Origin: Mariprofundus sp.
GTDB taxonomy: Bacteria; Pseudomonadota; Zetaproteobacteria; Mariprofundales; Mariprofundaceae
Assembly: GCA_021772835.1 (NCBI GenBank)
Contig: JAJFLE010000080.1
Span: 1 to 64,000, forward strand
DNA: 64,000 bases
Direction: 5' to 3'
Both the position numbers and the translations under genes were made by a program. Shown here in pieces: positions 17,622 to 27,784 of the stretch. The notes beneath the pieces were generated by a model. The model saw only the letters and a program-made list of their open reading frames with translations, was not told where the DNA came from and made no database searches. Numbering within the stretch: the stretch's first letter is position 1; the number at the start of each line of letters is the position of its first letter.

Positions 17622-18227
17622 GTGGAAGAGTGGCTGAGCATAGTAATCAGGCAGCTGGTGTTATACAGCCTGCCTGTTCTGGTATCGCTGTCACTGGTGA
17701 CCGTGCTGGAAGCGCGTTTAACTCGCACACAGGTACCACATCCTTTTTATGCGATAGCATGGCGTGGCACCTGGATCCCCTTGCTGGCAGGGCTGTTTTT
17801 TCATCGCGGCGTCATTGTTGCACTGCCAAACTATCTACAGTTCGGTGTCAAAAATTCCGCAATCCGCTTTTTGACACATTTGTTTCTGTTCGGACTTGGT
17901 TTCCTGCTGTTTAGCTGGAGCCTGTCCTATCGGGCCCCAACAGGACTTCCGCCACTGCATCACTGGTGGAGCAAGGTATTCATGTTTTTCAACCTATGCA
18001 TGATGGCGTTGCATGTCCTGCCTTTGCCGCTGTTGCTGCTTGGCGAATGCCTTCAAAAGCTTGCAGGAGAAGCATTTCCGCACAGGAATGTGTTGAAAGA
18101 AAATTATGTATGGTTCCTGCTCGCGGCCTTGGCTGCCTCGCCTCTGCTCGATGTGCTTCTGGGGGCATATATTATATTCCCTGTTTATGAGGCCGTGAGC
18201 AGTTATGCCGCTCAGATGGCGCGGTAA
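17622..18227 (+). CDS. Integral membrane protein, unknown
   Basis: A 201-residue protein with about five hydrophobic helices (residues 8-26, 48-66, 80-102, 118-142, 160-190). A short charged loop carries R-A-P-T-G-L-P-P-L-H-H-W-W. The start is GTG at 17622 with a weak GGA upstream. No family is recognised. It is divergent from another small membrane protein and lies 48 nt before an HDOD-domain gene on the same strand, so the two may be cotranscribed. Confidence 0.65.
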   Translation: MEEWLSIVIRQLVLYSLPVLVSLSLVTVLEARLTRTQVPHPFYAIAWRGTWIPLLAGLFFHRGVIVALPNYLQFGVKNSAIRFLTHLFLFGLGFLLFSWSLSYRAPTGLPPLHHWWSKVFMFFNLCMMALHVLPLPLLLLGECLQKLAGEAFPHRNVLKENYVWFLLAALAASPLLDVLLGAYIIFPVYEAVSSYAAQMAR

Positions 18228-18275
18228 TACATTCAGGCTGCCTGTTGGCCTGCAAGTTGCTCAAACTTTGAAATT

Positions 18276-19085
18276 ATGAGTGAAAGTGGATTTGATCGTC
18301 AATCAACACTGGAATTACTGGCCTTCAGCGATGACCTGCCGTCATTGCCTGATCGCTTTGTGAAAATTCAGAAAGTTGCTCAGGATCCGGATTCCGGTGC
18401 GGATGATTTGGCTGCTGTGATCAAGAGTGATCAGGCCACTTCCGCCATGATTCTCAAATTTGCCAATTCCACCGCCTATAACCCGGCGAACACATCAATT
18501 GGAGAGCTATCCAAGGCAATAGCACGCCTTGGTTCAAGAGAAACTGTGCATATCGCAACAGCTATGTCATTGATGTATGGCATGATTTTACCAACTGGCA
18601 TGGCCAATATTCGTGTCTTCTGGGCACATGCATTTGCTGTCGCTGTAGCCTGTGAACATATTGCGCGCGAGATAGACCCTGCTGAACAACAGTGTAACCA
18701 TGAACGTGCTTTCATGACGGGGCTGCTACATGATATCGGCAGAGCAGCACTCGGCATGCGTGTTGATTTCTCCTATTTTGAGCGGGATATGGGCCACCTT
18801 TGTGATAAGACACTGGTTCAGGCTGAAGAAGAATTTTATGGTGTAAGTCACGCTGAGGCAGGCCAGAAACTCTTGCAGTTATGGCTATTCCCTGACGATC
18901 TGAGTGAAGCTGTTGCAGAACACCATAACCCGGGTGCTCCACAGTTCCTGGCCAGAATATGTTATATTGCTGACAAATATATTCACCAGCATTTACCGGA
19001 AAGAACGCCATTTGATTCCGTCCATGAACTGGTTACAGAAGCGATAAAAACCTCGCCGCCTGATTATTCTACCATACTGGCCTGA
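18276..19085 (+). CDS. HDOD domain protein
   Basis: A 269-residue cytoplasmic protein made of a single HDOD domain. It opens with FSDDLPSLPDRFVKIQKVAQDPDSGADDLAAVIKSD-type helices, continues with ILKFANSTAYN and SIGELSKAIARLG, and has the helical GLLHDIGRAAL segment. HDOD proteins are HD-domain relatives used in signalling in motile proteobacteria, usually without the metal-binding HD pair. Here LLHDIGR keeps a His-Asp, so weak hydrolase activity cannot be excluded. No partner receiver or GGDEF domain is fused to it. Confidence 0.88.
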   Translation: MSESGFDRQSTLELLAFSDDLPSLPDRFVKIQKVAQDPDSGADDLAAVIKSDQATSAMILKFANSTAYNPANTSIGELSKAIARLGSRETVHIATAMSLMYGMILPTGMANIRVFWAHAFAVAVACEHIAREIDPAEQQCNHERAFMTGLLHDIGRAALGMRVDFSYFERDMGHLCDKTLVQAEEEFYGVSHAEAGQKLLQLWLFPDDLSEAVAEHHNPGAPQFLARICYIADKYIHQHLPERTPFDSVHELVTEAIKTSPPDYSTILA

Positions 19086-19190
19086 CACATATAAACGTTC
19101 CCTTTAATCGGTTCGGCAAGATGAACTGTCGAGCTTGTTACGATTTGTTGTTAATGTTGCCTTCTTTATTAGCAAGGATTCCGGACACCG

Positions 19191-20987
19191 ATGATATTTA
19201 GGGACAAACTGCTGAGCGAGCACAGGCACCTGCGCAACTGGATGCGGGAGCAGGATACGATTTATGTCGTACTGCTTTCCATTGTTGTAGGCGTGGTCGC
19301 CGGTTATGCGGCGCTGTTGCTCCACTTTGCTATTGAGTGGGTTAGTCTGTTCTGGACTGGTGAGCGCACCTGGCAGGAGGCGATGCATGACCTGCCTTGG
19401 TATATCTATCTGATCGCGCCGACAGTAGGTGGCTTTCTGGTTGGCTGGATTACCGTTCGATTTCTTCCTGGTGGTGAGTTGCGCGGGGTATCAGGCGTGC
19501 TTGCAGATATGGTGCAGCGCAAAGGTCATGTACATCCACGCCAAATGGCAACGGAAACTGCGGGAGCTGCGATTGCCATAGGTAGTGGTGCCAGCCTTGG
19601 CCGAGAAGGGCCTACTGTTGCGCTGGGCGCACTGATTGCTTCCGAGATTGGTCTGAGGGCTGGTCTGACTGAACAACAACTGCGAACCCTGATCGGCTGC
19701 GGTGTTGCAGCCGGCATCGCCGCATCATTTAATACGCCCATTGCCGGTGTCCTGTTCGCGCTGGAAGTTATCCTTGCTGATTACGCCATTGCTACATTCA
19801 GTCCTATCGTCATTGCCTCGGTTCTGGCTACGGTAGTCGCCCGTTCAGAAGTAGGTAACTTTCCCGCCTTTACCGTCCCTGAATACCATCTGATCAGCGC
19901 CTGGGAAATTCCGGCCTATATGGCGATGGGTGCACTCTGTGGTGTCGTAGCCGCCGGATTTATCAAGTCGTTGTCACCGACCAGAAAGTGGCTGGAACGC
20001 ATATTGCCAAACCGCAAACTCAGACCTGCCGCAGTAGGCTTTGTTATCGGCTTGATGGGCATGGCACTGCCGCAGGTGATGTCGATCGGTTACGGTTTTG
20101 TTGAGGATATGATGCTGGAGCGTATCGATCCTGTTCTGTTTGGGGCCACCGTTCCGCTGGCTGCTTTTCTCGCATTGATCCTCATTGGTAAGTTAGTCGC
20201 CACGGTGCTCAGCTCCGCAGGTGGTTTTCCGGGCGGCCTGTTCGGGCCGACGCTGTTTCTGGGCGCAACCGTGGGTGCACTGTTCGGTGACATTGTACAT
20301 AGCTTGTCGCCAGCTTATTCAGAGAGTTATGGTGCTTATGCGCTGGTTGCCTGTGGTGCTTTGACTGCTGCTGCGCTGCAGGCGCCGTTGACCGTAATGC
20401 TGATCGTATTCGAGATGACTGCCGATTATCACATCATGCTGCCACTGATGATCGCCTGCAGTGTGGCTACTTTGGTGACCCGCTCTTTCGGTCGCACGTC
20501 AGTATTTACTGAAGCGCTTGAAGAACGCGGTATTGATACCAATTGGGGACGAGAGCAATCATGGATGCGTTCGGTCCCCATCAGCCGTATTCCCTGGCGC
20601 AGCATCCCACGCGTATCAGAACATGCCAGGCTTGAAGAGCTCAAACAGGTTTACACCGGCTCCGGCAAAGGTTGTGTGCAAGTCGTCGATGATGAGGGCC
20701 TGATGGTTGGCATCGTCACCTTTGGCGATTTGCAGCAGTGGTTATTGGACCCGGCTCTGGATCATGTGGTCGTGGCTGCTGAAGTTGCCAACCGCAATGT
20801 ACTGGTGGTCGCGGAATCGGACAGCCTGCTCGATGCAATTCATATTCTGGATCGCGCTGAGTTTGAGCAGATGCCGGTGGTAGCCGATGATAATCCCCGC
20901 AAGGTACTCGGCATGCTTTCGCGCAACGCTATCTTTTCCACCTATCACAAGCTGATCGTCAAACACGGGGAGGGTGATCATGGCTGA
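19191..20987 (+). CDS. ClC-type chloride channel/antiporter with C-terminal CBS pair
   Basis: A 598-residue ClC protein. GSGASLGREGP carries the gating glutamate. GGFPGGLFGPTLFLGA and ALQAPLT are the later pore-lining motifs. The first selectivity motif GSGIP reads GVSGVLAD, with Pro replaced by Leu. Residues about 450-590 form two CBS domains (GIVTFGDL; ADDNPRKVLGML) that may bind nucleotides. It moves chloride or another anion, possibly in exchange for protons. The ATG lacks a close ribosome site. The last 8 nt overlap the helicase start. Confidence 0.9.
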   Translation: MIFRDKLLSEHRHLRNWMREQDTIYVVLLSIVVGVVAGYAALLLHFAIEWVSLFWTGERTWQEAMHDLPWYIYLIAPTVGGFLVGWITVRFLPGGELRGVSGVLADMVQRKGHVHPRQMATETAGAAIAIGSGASLGREGPTVALGALIASEIGLRAGLTEQQLRTLIGCGVAAGIAASFNTPIAGVLFALEVILADYAIATFSPIVIASVLATVVARSEVGNFPAFTVPEYHLISAWEIPAYMAMGALCGVVAAGFIKSLSPTRKWLERILPNRKLRPAAVGFVIGLMGMALPQVMSIGYGFVEDMMLERIDPVLFGATVPLAAFLALILIGKLVATVLSSAGGFPGGLFGPTLFLGATVGALFGDIVHSLSPAYSESYGAYALVACGALTAAALQAPLTVMLIVFEMTADYHIMLPLMIACSVATLVTRSFGRTSVFTEALEERGIDTNWGREQSWMRSVPISRIPWRSIPRVSEHARLEELKQVYTGSGKGCVQVVDDEGLMVGIVTFGDLQQWLLDPALDHVVVAAEVANRNVLVVAESDSLLDAIHILDRAEFEQMPVVADDNPRKVLGMLSRNAIFSTYHKLIVKHGEGDHG

Positions 20988-23082
20988 GCTGAATCAGGCC
21001 CAGCAACTGGCGGCAGAAGCAGAGGGTGGTCCACAACTTATTCTTGCCGGTGCCGGAACGGGTAAAACCCGGACTATCGTGCACCGTATCGGTCACCTGA
21101 TCGCAGCATGCGGTATTGCACCACACCGTATTCTGGCCGTAACCTTCACCAACAAGGCGGCCGCAGAATTAAGGGCGCGCCTGAGCCTGCTGATCGGTGA
21201 CGATGGTGGTGGTGTCGTATCTGGCACCTTCCATGCCATTTCACTCAAGTTCCTTCGTCGTTATGCCGATGTGCTGGGCTACCCACGCTCTTTTCAGGTG
21301 GTCGATGCCGATGACCAGAAAGCGCTGATTAAGCGCATATTAAAAAACAGAAACATTGCTACCGATCGCCTGCACCCGTCTTATCTGTCCGGCTGGATTG
21401 AGCACTGTAAACACGCAGGCCTAACACCTGAACAGGCACCGGAAAGCGACTGGAATGGCCTCCGCTTGCACGAGTTATATGCGCAATATCAGCAGGAACT
21501 CATGCAGCATGAACGCATGGATTTCTCTGACCTTATTCTTAATGCCGCCATACTCATGCGCGATCATGTGGCCATAGCTACTGCGTTGCGAGCACGTTTT
21601 GATCACGTACTGGTCGATGAGTATCAGGATACCAACCCGATTCAGCATGAATGGCTGCTTTTGTTATGCGGGGAGCATCGCAACATTACTGTCGTCGGCG
21701 ATGATGATCAGAGTATCTACGGCTGGCGCGGTGCAGATGTATCGCACATCCTCGACTTCGAACAATCCTGGGCCGGTGCAGGCACACACCGACTCGAAGA
21801 GAACTACCGCTCCACCGGTGCAATCCTGGAGCTTGCCAATGCTGTAATTTGTGAAAACACTGGTCGCCATGAAAAGGCATTAAAACCCACCCGGGAAGAT
21901 GGTGATAAACCGGAATGGAAAGTGTGCAACGATGAATATGACGAAGCCCGTCAGGTATTAAGCCGTATCGAACGGTGGCGCTCAAGCGCTTACCCATGGT
22001 CTGAGATGGCCATACTCTATCGCTCCAATCGCCAGTCACTACCGCTGGAACAGTTATTTCGCGAATCGAATATCCCCTATCGTATCATTGGCGGGGTTGG
22101 ATTCTTTGAGCGCATGGAGATCAAGGATACCTTGGCTTACTGGGCCCTGCTGAATTGCTGTGGTGATGGTTTACAACTGCTCAGAATCTGCAACAAACCG
22201 AAACGAGGTCTTGGTGCCAAGGGGCAGGAACAGCTAGCTGCAGCGCTTGCATCATCAGGCCTGCGAGCTTTTGAATGGCTGGATCTGATTGCATCGGGAC
22301 AGGTTGAAGGGATCGCAAAAAAATTGGTGCCGCTAGCTGAGTTACTTGCCTCTGTGCGTCAGGATATCGAATCACATGCTGACCGTGGCCTGAATATGAT
22401 TCTGGAAGCCAGTGGTTATCTGCAGAGTTTGACCGCCATGGGTGAGTTGGAAGCCGCTTCACGCATAGAAAACATCAGAACCCTGCAAGATTACATTGAA
22501 CTCTCTATGGCTCAGGGGCTGACACCGATTGAATTTATGGATCGCGCATCCCTGCTGCAGAGCAGCGCAGAGATGCAGGACAACGAGCAGGACAGCGATA
22601 ATGCAGTTTCCATGATGAGCCTGCACCGCGCCAAAGGCCTGGAATTTGATTGTGTCGTACTGCCCGGTATTGAAGAGGGGTTGCTGCCTCATCAGCGTGC
22701 ACTTGATGAGGGTGAAGAGGGTATTTCAGAGGAGCGGCGCCTGTTGTATGTCGGTGTAACACGAGCAAGAGAGCAGCTGTTGCTGACTTCTGCACGCCTG
22801 CGCCGATTTTTTGGTGAAATACACTATCCTTTGCCTAGCCGTTTCATCAAGAAGTTACCAACCAACATTCTACAGCAGGATAGTTTTGCGCAGGTGGCGG
22901 TCAGCGAGCAACAGATTGCGGGAGGCATAGGTATCGGAGCCCGGGTCTCTCACCCAACCTTTGGTGAGGGCATGATTCTGGGACTGGAAGGCGCTGGCGA
23001 AGCCATGCGTGTCACCGTGCAGTTCAAGCGCTCAGGCACCAAACAATTGATGTTGAAATATGCGGCCCTACAGGTACTCTGA
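20980..23082 (+). CDS. UvrD/Rep/PcrA-family SF1 DNA helicase
   Basis: A 700-residue superfamily 1A 3'-5' helicase. Motif I is GAGTGKTRT, motif II VDEYQDTN, motif III GDDDQSIYGWRGAD, motif V MSLHRAKGLEFD and motif VI LYVGVTRAREQL. It unwinds DNA in repair or removes bound proteins from replication forks. The final 50 residues (GARVSHPTFGEGMILGLEG) form the Tudor-like tail seen in UvrD/PcrA, which contacts RNA polymerase. The ATG at 20980 follows GGGGAGGG and overlaps the ClC stop by 8 nt; a GTG at 20974 is less likely. Whether it is UvrD or Rep cannot be settled here. Confidence 0.93.
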   Translation: MAELNQAQQLAAEAEGGPQLILAGAGTGKTRTIVHRIGHLIAACGIAPHRILAVTFTNKAAAELRARLSLLIGDDGGGVVSGTFHAISLKFLRRYADVLGYPRSFQVVDADDQKALIKRILKNRNIATDRLHPSYLSGWIEHCKHAGLTPEQAPESDWNGLRLHELYAQYQQELMQHERMDFSDLILNAAILMRDHVAIATALRARFDHVLVDEYQDTNPIQHEWLLLLCGEHRNITVVGDDDQSIYGWRGADVSHILDFEQSWAGAGTHRLEENYRSTGAILELANAVICENTGRHEKALKPTREDGDKPEWKVCNDEYDEARQVLSRIERWRSSAYPWSEMAILYRSNRQSLPLEQLFRESNIPYRIIGGVGFFERMEIKDTLAYWALLNCCGDGLQLLRICNKPKRGLGAKGQEQLAAALASSGLRAFEWLDLIASGQVEGIAKKLVPLAELLASVRQDIESHADRGLNMILEASGYLQSLTAMGELEAASRIENIRTLQDYIELSMAQGLTPIEFMDRASLLQSSAEMQDNEQDSDNAVSMMSLHRAKGLEFDCVVLPGIEEGLLPHQRALDEGEEGISEERRLLYVGVTRAREQLLLTSARLRRFFGEIHYPLPSRFIKKLPTNILQQDSFAQVAVSEQQIAGGIGIGARVSHPTFGEGMILGLEGAGEAMRVTVQFKRSGTKQLMLKYAALQVL

Positions 23083-23126
23083 TTATTTCAGAACATCCTT
23101 AACCGATTGAAAAAGGAGCCCCCTAC

Positions 23127-23471
23127 ATGTCCGTAATAATTTACCATAACCCGCGCTGTTCAAAATCAAGACAGACGTTGGCACTGTTACAAGCACAGGG
23201 AATAGAGCCGCTTATTATTGAATATTTGCAAACGCCTCCAAGCGAAGCTGAGCTGGATGGCGTGCTGACAATGCTGGGCAAAGGGCCCGCTGACTTAATG
23301 CGCAAAGGTGAAGTCGAATTCAAAGAGCACTTTTTGGGTAAAGACTTGAGTCGCAGTGAAACGATTGCGCTAATGGTTGCTTATCCGAAAGTGATTGAGC
23401 GGCCAATTGTAGTCAATGGGGATCAGGCCGCAGTGGGCCGTCCTCCGGAAAGTGTGCTGGATATTCTGTAA
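23127..23471 (+). CDS. ArsC-family thioredoxin-fold protein (YfgD-like)
   Basis: A 114-residue protein of the glutaredoxin-dependent arsenate reductase family. NPRCSKSRQTL holds the catalytic Cys and following Arg. The ERPIVV and VGRPPE segments hold the two arginines used for oxyanion binding. The RCSKSR wording and overall length match YfgD more than plasmid ArsC, so true arsenate reduction is not assured. AAAGGAG precedes the ATG by 10 nt. No other ars gene is nearby. Confidence 0.88.
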   Translation: MSVIIYHNPRCSKSRQTLALLQAQGIEPLIIEYLQTPPSEAELDGVLTMLGKGPADLMRKGEVEFKEHFLGKDLSRSETIALMVAYPKVIERPIVVNGDQAAVGRPPESVLDIL

Positions 23472-23522
23472 CACACAATTGACTAAGCATGCCCTGAAAA
23501 AGTCAGCCTATCCCTAACAAAA

Positions 23523-23549
23523 AATAGCCCGGGGTAACCCCGGGCTATT
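23523..23549. terminator. Bidirectional terminator between the ArsC-like gene and recQ
   Basis: A perfect 12-bp stem, AATAGCCCGGGG paired with CCCCGGGCTATT around a TAA loop, is flanked by A-rich sequence on the left and T-containing sequence on the right. It can stop transcripts of the convergent genes from both sides. Confidence 0.9.
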
Positions 23550-23562
23550 GCTATTTAGCAGA

Positions 23563-25728
23563 TCATGCCACGCCGATGGCTTCGCGCCAGGCCAGTATCA
23601 AGCGAAACTCTTCATTGCTCAGCTCTACAGTGAGGTCGCGTTTGATTTCGGTCAGGGATGCATAAGGATCCGCTTCCTGCAGTTCTGCCATCACCGTGTC
23701 GAAATTTTCTCCGATAAAGGCGGGCACATCAATGTACTGACCGGCACGAATAATTGCGACATAACTCTTAAGCACAGTTGCTTCGCTCACACCTTGCTGA
23801 GCTGCAATGTCGCTAAGGCTCGCACCTTTGCGCTGCAGGGCAAGCGTATAGGTCTGGGTTTCATTCAATCCCGGGCCCTTGGCAATCAGCTTGGGAATAT
23901 CTTTGCCTCCCACCAGCTCAGCCTTATCGCCGGTTTTCTTGGCATGCTCTTGAATCACATGGATAAAGGCAGTTCCGTAGGCCTCCAGCTTGCGTTGTCC
24001 GACACCGGATATGCTGTTCAGCGAAGATTCGTCTAACGGTTTGCGCTGTGCCAGTTCAGTTAGCGTAACATCACTGAAAACTACGTGCGGCGGCACATCC
24101 TCTTTCTCAGCAATTTTTTCACGCAGCGTTACCAACTTCTTGAACAGCGGCTCATCTCGAGGGGTACCCAGGCGTTTAAATTGACGGCGGATACCAGGCT
24201 GATACTTGGCCAATATGATTGGATCACCGATACCGATGTGCTCTGCTTTTTTAGTAGCCAGCATGGCTGCACGCTTGGAAACATCCTGAATAAAATATCC
24301 ATGATGAACCAGCTGGCGGAGGATCGAAGTCCATTCATCGGCATTCAAATCAGATCCGGCGCCATGGGTCTTGAGCTTGTCATGTTTGTTTTCGCGAATA
24401 CGCGCATTGGTGGAGCCGCGCAACACATCAACGATATAACCCATGCCGAAATGCCCCTTCACTTCGCGCACGCATTGCAGTGCGACCTGAGCAAATTCAG
24501 TTGCGTCATAAGTCGCTGGCGGATCAAGGCAGATATCGCAGTTGCCGCAAGCCTGATCCATGGCTTCCCCGAAATACCCGAGCAGAACACGGCGACGGCA
24601 AGTCAAAGCTTCTGAGAATGCCACCATGCTGTTCAGCTTATGCACCTCAACTCGGCGTAGGTAGATGTTTTCAACATTATCAATCAGGCGGCGAACCAGA
24701 TTCACATCTCCCGAGCCGTAAAGCATGAGTGCTTCGGATTCAAGTCCATCACGACCGGCACGACCTGTTTCCTGATAGTAGGATTCAATACTTTTCGGAA
24801 GATCGTGGTGAATAACAAAACGAACATTGGGTTTATCCACGCCCATGCCAAACGCGATAGTCGCCACAATTACTTTTACACGGTCACGCAGGAAATCATC
24901 CTGAACTTTTTCACGTGAACGGCCTGGAATACCGGCGTGGTAAGCGGCTGCCCGAATACCGTGGCGCTGCAGGTTAACTGCCAAATCCTCCACTCGCTTG
25001 CGTGACAGGCAGTAGATAACGCCTGAGGCATTGGGCCAACCTTCCAGAAACTGCAGAATTTGTGTTAATGGCTGGCGCTTTTCTGCTACCAGATAACGAA
25101 TATTCGGTCGATCAAAGCTGGAAACAAAACGCGGAGCTTTTTCCAGCTGCAGGCGTTCACTGATATCTTCACGGGTGTGTTCATCGGCTGTGGCCGTCAA
25201 AGCCAACATCGGCACATCAGGGAAAATTTCGCGCAGCTCTCCAAGACGCACATACTCAGGACGGAAGTCGTGCCCCCATTGAGAAACACAATGCGCTTCA
25301 TCAATAGCAAAGATAGACAGCTTTATTTTTTCTAATTTTTGCAGAAAGCTTTTCGAAAGCAGGCGCTCGGGCGCGACATAAAGCAGATCGAGAAGACCAC
25401 CTTCAAAACGCTCCAGTACATCCTTGGCATCCGCGGCTTTCAACGAAGAGTTGTAGTAGGCAGCCTTCACACCGCAGGCAGTCAATGCATCAACCTGATC
25501 TTTCATCAAAGAGATCAACGGCGACACGACAATACCTGTGCCCTCGCGCATTATGCCCGGAATCTGGTAACAGATGGATTTACCACCGCCAGTAGGCATC
25601 AGGACAAATGCATCTTTGCCGTCAATCAGTGAGGTGATGATTTCTTCCTGCATCGGACGGAATTGATCATAGCCGAATACATCTTTGAGCACCTTGCGTG
25701 CTTGTTCTTTAACTTTTTTCGTTGCCAT
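23563..25728 (-). CDS. recQ: ATP-dependent DNA helicase RecQ
   Basis: A 721-residue RecQ. Motif I is MPTGGGKSICYQ, motif II DEAHCVSQWGHDFRPEY, and QETGRAGRDG is motif VI. A zinc-binding C-x-n-CGNCDIC region follows, then winged-helix RQC and an HRDC domain (SDVTLTELAQRKP, ISGVGQRKLEAYG). The last 100 residues add a helix-turn-helix-like segment (SLSDIAAQQGVSEATVLKSYVAII), longer than the 610-residue E. coli protein. It unwinds DNA 3'-5' in recombination and fork repair. The ATG is preceded by AGAGGAA on its strand. Confidence 0.95.
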   Translation of the reverse strand: MATKKVKEQARKVLKDVFGYDQFRPMQEEIITSLIDGKDAFVLMPTGGGKSICYQIPGIMREGTGIVVSPLISLMKDQVDALTACGVKAAYYNSSLKAADAKDVLERFEGGLLDLLYVAPERLLSKSFLQKLEKIKLSIFAIDEAHCVSQWGHDFRPEYVRLGELREIFPDVPMLALTATADEHTREDISERLQLEKAPRFVSSFDRPNIRYLVAEKRQPLTQILQFLEGWPNASGVIYCLSRKRVEDLAVNLQRHGIRAAAYHAGIPGRSREKVQDDFLRDRVKVIVATIAFGMGVDKPNVRFVIHHDLPKSIESYYQETGRAGRDGLESEALMLYGSGDVNLVRRLIDNVENIYLRRVEVHKLNSMVAFSEALTCRRRVLLGYFGEAMDQACGNCDICLDPPATYDATEFAQVALQCVREVKGHFGMGYIVDVLRGSTNARIRENKHDKLKTHGAGSDLNADEWTSILRQLVHHGYFIQDVSKRAAMLATKKAEHIGIGDPIILAKYQPGIRRQFKRLGTPRDEPLFKKLVTLREKIAEKEDVPPHVVFSDVTLTELAQRKPLDESSLNSISGVGQRKLEAYGTAFIHVIQEHAKKTGDKAELVGGKDIPKLIAKGPGLNETQTYTLALQRKGASLSDIAAQQGVSEATVLKSYVAIIRAGQYIDVPAFIGENFDTVMAELQEADPYASLTEIKRDLTVELSNEEFRLILAWREAIGVA

Positions 25729-25999
25729 TTTTTTCCTCTAACAACGGGCCTTGGCCCGATTGCATGTTGTGACCGAAAACAATGGTTTTCAGCCCTATAT
25801 AAATCATATTAATCAGGTTGATTTACAAACCCATCCATGGGCGTAATGACGATTAAAACCCGGTTTCTAGTATATTTCACCACGTTTTTTTCACCTTGGC
25901 AACTGTTTTAAATGAAACAATGTCTATTGCCGGTAGAATGGTATGCCGTTTCAACATGTGGGGATGGCCCTTGCAGCAAAGTTGTAGCATGATTGCTGT
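25729..25999. other. Divergent intergenic region recQ / hemD
   Basis: These 271 nt hold no gene that I can support. The recQ side is A/T-rich (TATAAATCATATTAATC) and is the likely promoter zone. A small CCC-ATCCAT-GGG hairpin lies near 25833-25844. hemD has no clear ribosome site before its ATG. Confidence 0.5.
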
Positions 26000-26779
26000 A
26001 TGCAAGTCTCTATACTTAAAGGAAAACACATACTGCTGACTCGCACGGTTCATCAGAATGCTGAGCTTGATGAGCTGGTGCGCAGCTATGAGGCTGAACC
26101 TGTGTTGTTTCCATGCCTGGAGATGGAACCAATGTCTGATGCAGCCATGTCTGGCCTGACAATGCTGGATGAATGCAGTGATGTCGTATTCAGCAGCAGC
26201 AATTCAATACATATTCTTGCGCAATTGCTAAACAAACAAAACCTGACCTTGGCGGCTGTTTTGAAAGATAAGCGTGTTGCCGTGGTTGGCAATAAAACTG
26301 CCAAAGCGCTTAAACAGTACGATGTTTGTGTTGACCTGGTGCCCCGAATATCGTCCCAGGATGGGCTCATTGAAGCCTATTTACAGCGTGGTTTGCCGCG
26401 TTCTTCCCTTATGTTTTTTCGCGCTGACGAAGGGCGAGAAGCGCTTGCCAGAGCCCTGACTTCCAGAGGCGTGAAAGTCGTGATGGTGCCAGTATACCGC
26501 ATGACCTTCCCCAAAGCAGATAGCCACCAGGTCAGATCCAGCATGGCGGCAGGCAACATTGATGCCGTGCTGCTTGGAAGTGCCAAGGCTGCCCACAACT
26601 ATCTGCGCCGTATCGATAATAAAGCATTAGCCAATCAACCGGTGGTTGTGGTGATCAGTAAAAAACTGGCCACAGCTGCAGAACGTGAAGGGCTAGACGT
26701 GCAGGTTGTGGCAAAAGACGCTAGTTTTGAGTCCATGCTAGATACTTTGGCTGATTATTTCGAATCAATTCCTTCCTGA
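26000..26779 (+). CDS. hemD: Uroporphyrinogen-III synthase
   Basis: A 259-residue protein of the two-lobed HemD fold, a family with low sequence conservation. Recognisable elements are [16 protein letters not shown] at the start, [43 protein letters not shown] and [12 protein letters not shown]. It closes hydroxymethylbilane into uroporphyrinogen III with inversion of ring D. hemB lies 14 nt downstream, which supports the call. hemC, often adjacent, is not in the window. Confidence 0.88.
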   Translation: MQVSILKGKHILLTRTVHQNAELDELVRSYEAEPVLFPCLEMEPMSDAAMSGLTMLDECSDVVFSSSNSIHILAQLLNKQNLTLAAVLKDKRVAVVGNKTAKALKQYDVCVDLVPRISSQDGLIEAYLQRGLPRSSLMFFRADEGREALARALTSRGVKVVMVPVYRMTFPKADSHQVRSSMAAGNIDAVLLGSAKAAHNYLRRIDNKALANQPVVVVISKKLATAAEREGLDVQVVAKDASFESMLDTLADYFESIPS

Positions 26780-26793
26780 AGAGGTGTCACCTT

Positions 26794-27783
26794 ATGTCCC
26801 TGCCTGATCTGATTGTCCGTCCCCGTCGCCTGCGTCGAAACGCTACGATTCGACAGATGGTGCGCGAGACAACATTGTCTGCAAGCGATTTTATTTATCC
26901 CCTGTTTGTCGATGAAACGATCGATTCACCACGTGAGGTGAAAAGCATGCCGGGCGTTTCCCGCATTCCTCTCTCCATGGTTGGTGAGATGACACAGCAG
27001 GTCGCATCCCTCGGTATACCAGGCATTATCCTGTTCGGTATTCCCGTTGAAAAGGATGCAATCGGCTCCGGTGGCTGGGATGACAACGGCATCGTGCAGC
27101 AAGCCATTCGCGCGGCAAAAGCCGCCAGCCCTGAAACCTGTGTGATTGCCGACACCTGCTTCTGCGAATACACCGACCACGGTCATTGCGGCGTATTGCA
27201 CGGCGAGGATGTTAATAACGACGAAACACTACTCAACCTGCAAAAGGAAGCGGTTTCCTATGCCAGAGCCGGTGTCGATATCGTGGCCCCTTCAGGCATG
27301 ATGGACGGCATGATTGCCGCCATTCGTGAAGGCCTGGATGAAGCCGGGTTCAAGGATATTCCGATCATGTCCTATGCAGTGAAGTTTGCTTCCGGTTACT
27401 TCGGGCCATTCCGTGATGCGGCCGATTCCACGCCAACATTCGGTGACCGTTCCACCTATCAGATGGATCCGGCAAATCGTCGCGAGGCGCTCAAGGAAGC
27501 ATGGCTCGATGTTGAAGAGGGTGCGGACATGCTCATGGTTAAGCCAGGCCTTGCCTATATGGATATTATCCGGGAAGTGAAGGATGCCACCAATCTGCCG
27601 CTGGCTGTGTACAATGTTTCAGGCGAATATGCCATGGTAAAAGCGGCCGCTGAAAAAGGCTGGATTGATGAGAAGCGCGTCGTATTGGAAACCATGCTTA
27701 GCTTTAAACGTGCAGGTGCCGACCTGATTCTTTCCTATCATGCACTGGACGTGGCTCGCTGGTTGCGAGAAGATAAGGGATAA
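26794..27783 (+). CDS. hemB: Delta-aminolevulinic acid dehydratase (porphobilinogen synthase)
   Basis: A 329-residue enzyme that joins two 5-aminolevulinate molecules into porphobilinogen. The zinc-type cysteine cluster [14 protein letters not shown] is present. The Schiff-base lysines lie in [18 protein letters not shown] and [11 protein letters not shown]. The N-terminal [18 protein letters not shown] segment is typical. GAAGAGGTG precedes the ATG. It shares an operon with hemD and the hemX/hemY-like genes. Confidence 0.97.
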   Translation: MSLPDLIVRPRRLRRNATIRQMVRETTLSASDFIYPLFVDETIDSPREVKSMPGVSRIPLSMVGEMTQQVASLGIPGIILFGIPVEKDAIGSGGWDDNGIVQQAIRAAKAASPETCVIADTCFCEYTDHGHCGVLHGEDVNNDETLLNLQKEAVSYARAGVDIVAPSGMMDGMIAAIREGLDEAGFKDIPIMSYAVKFASGYFGPFRDAADSTPTFGDRSTYQMDPANRREALKEAWLDVEEGADMLMVKPGLAYMDIIREVKDATNLPLAVYNVSGEYAMVKAAAEKGWIDEKRVVLETMLSFKRAGADLILSYHALDVARWLREDKG

Positions 27784-27784
27784 G

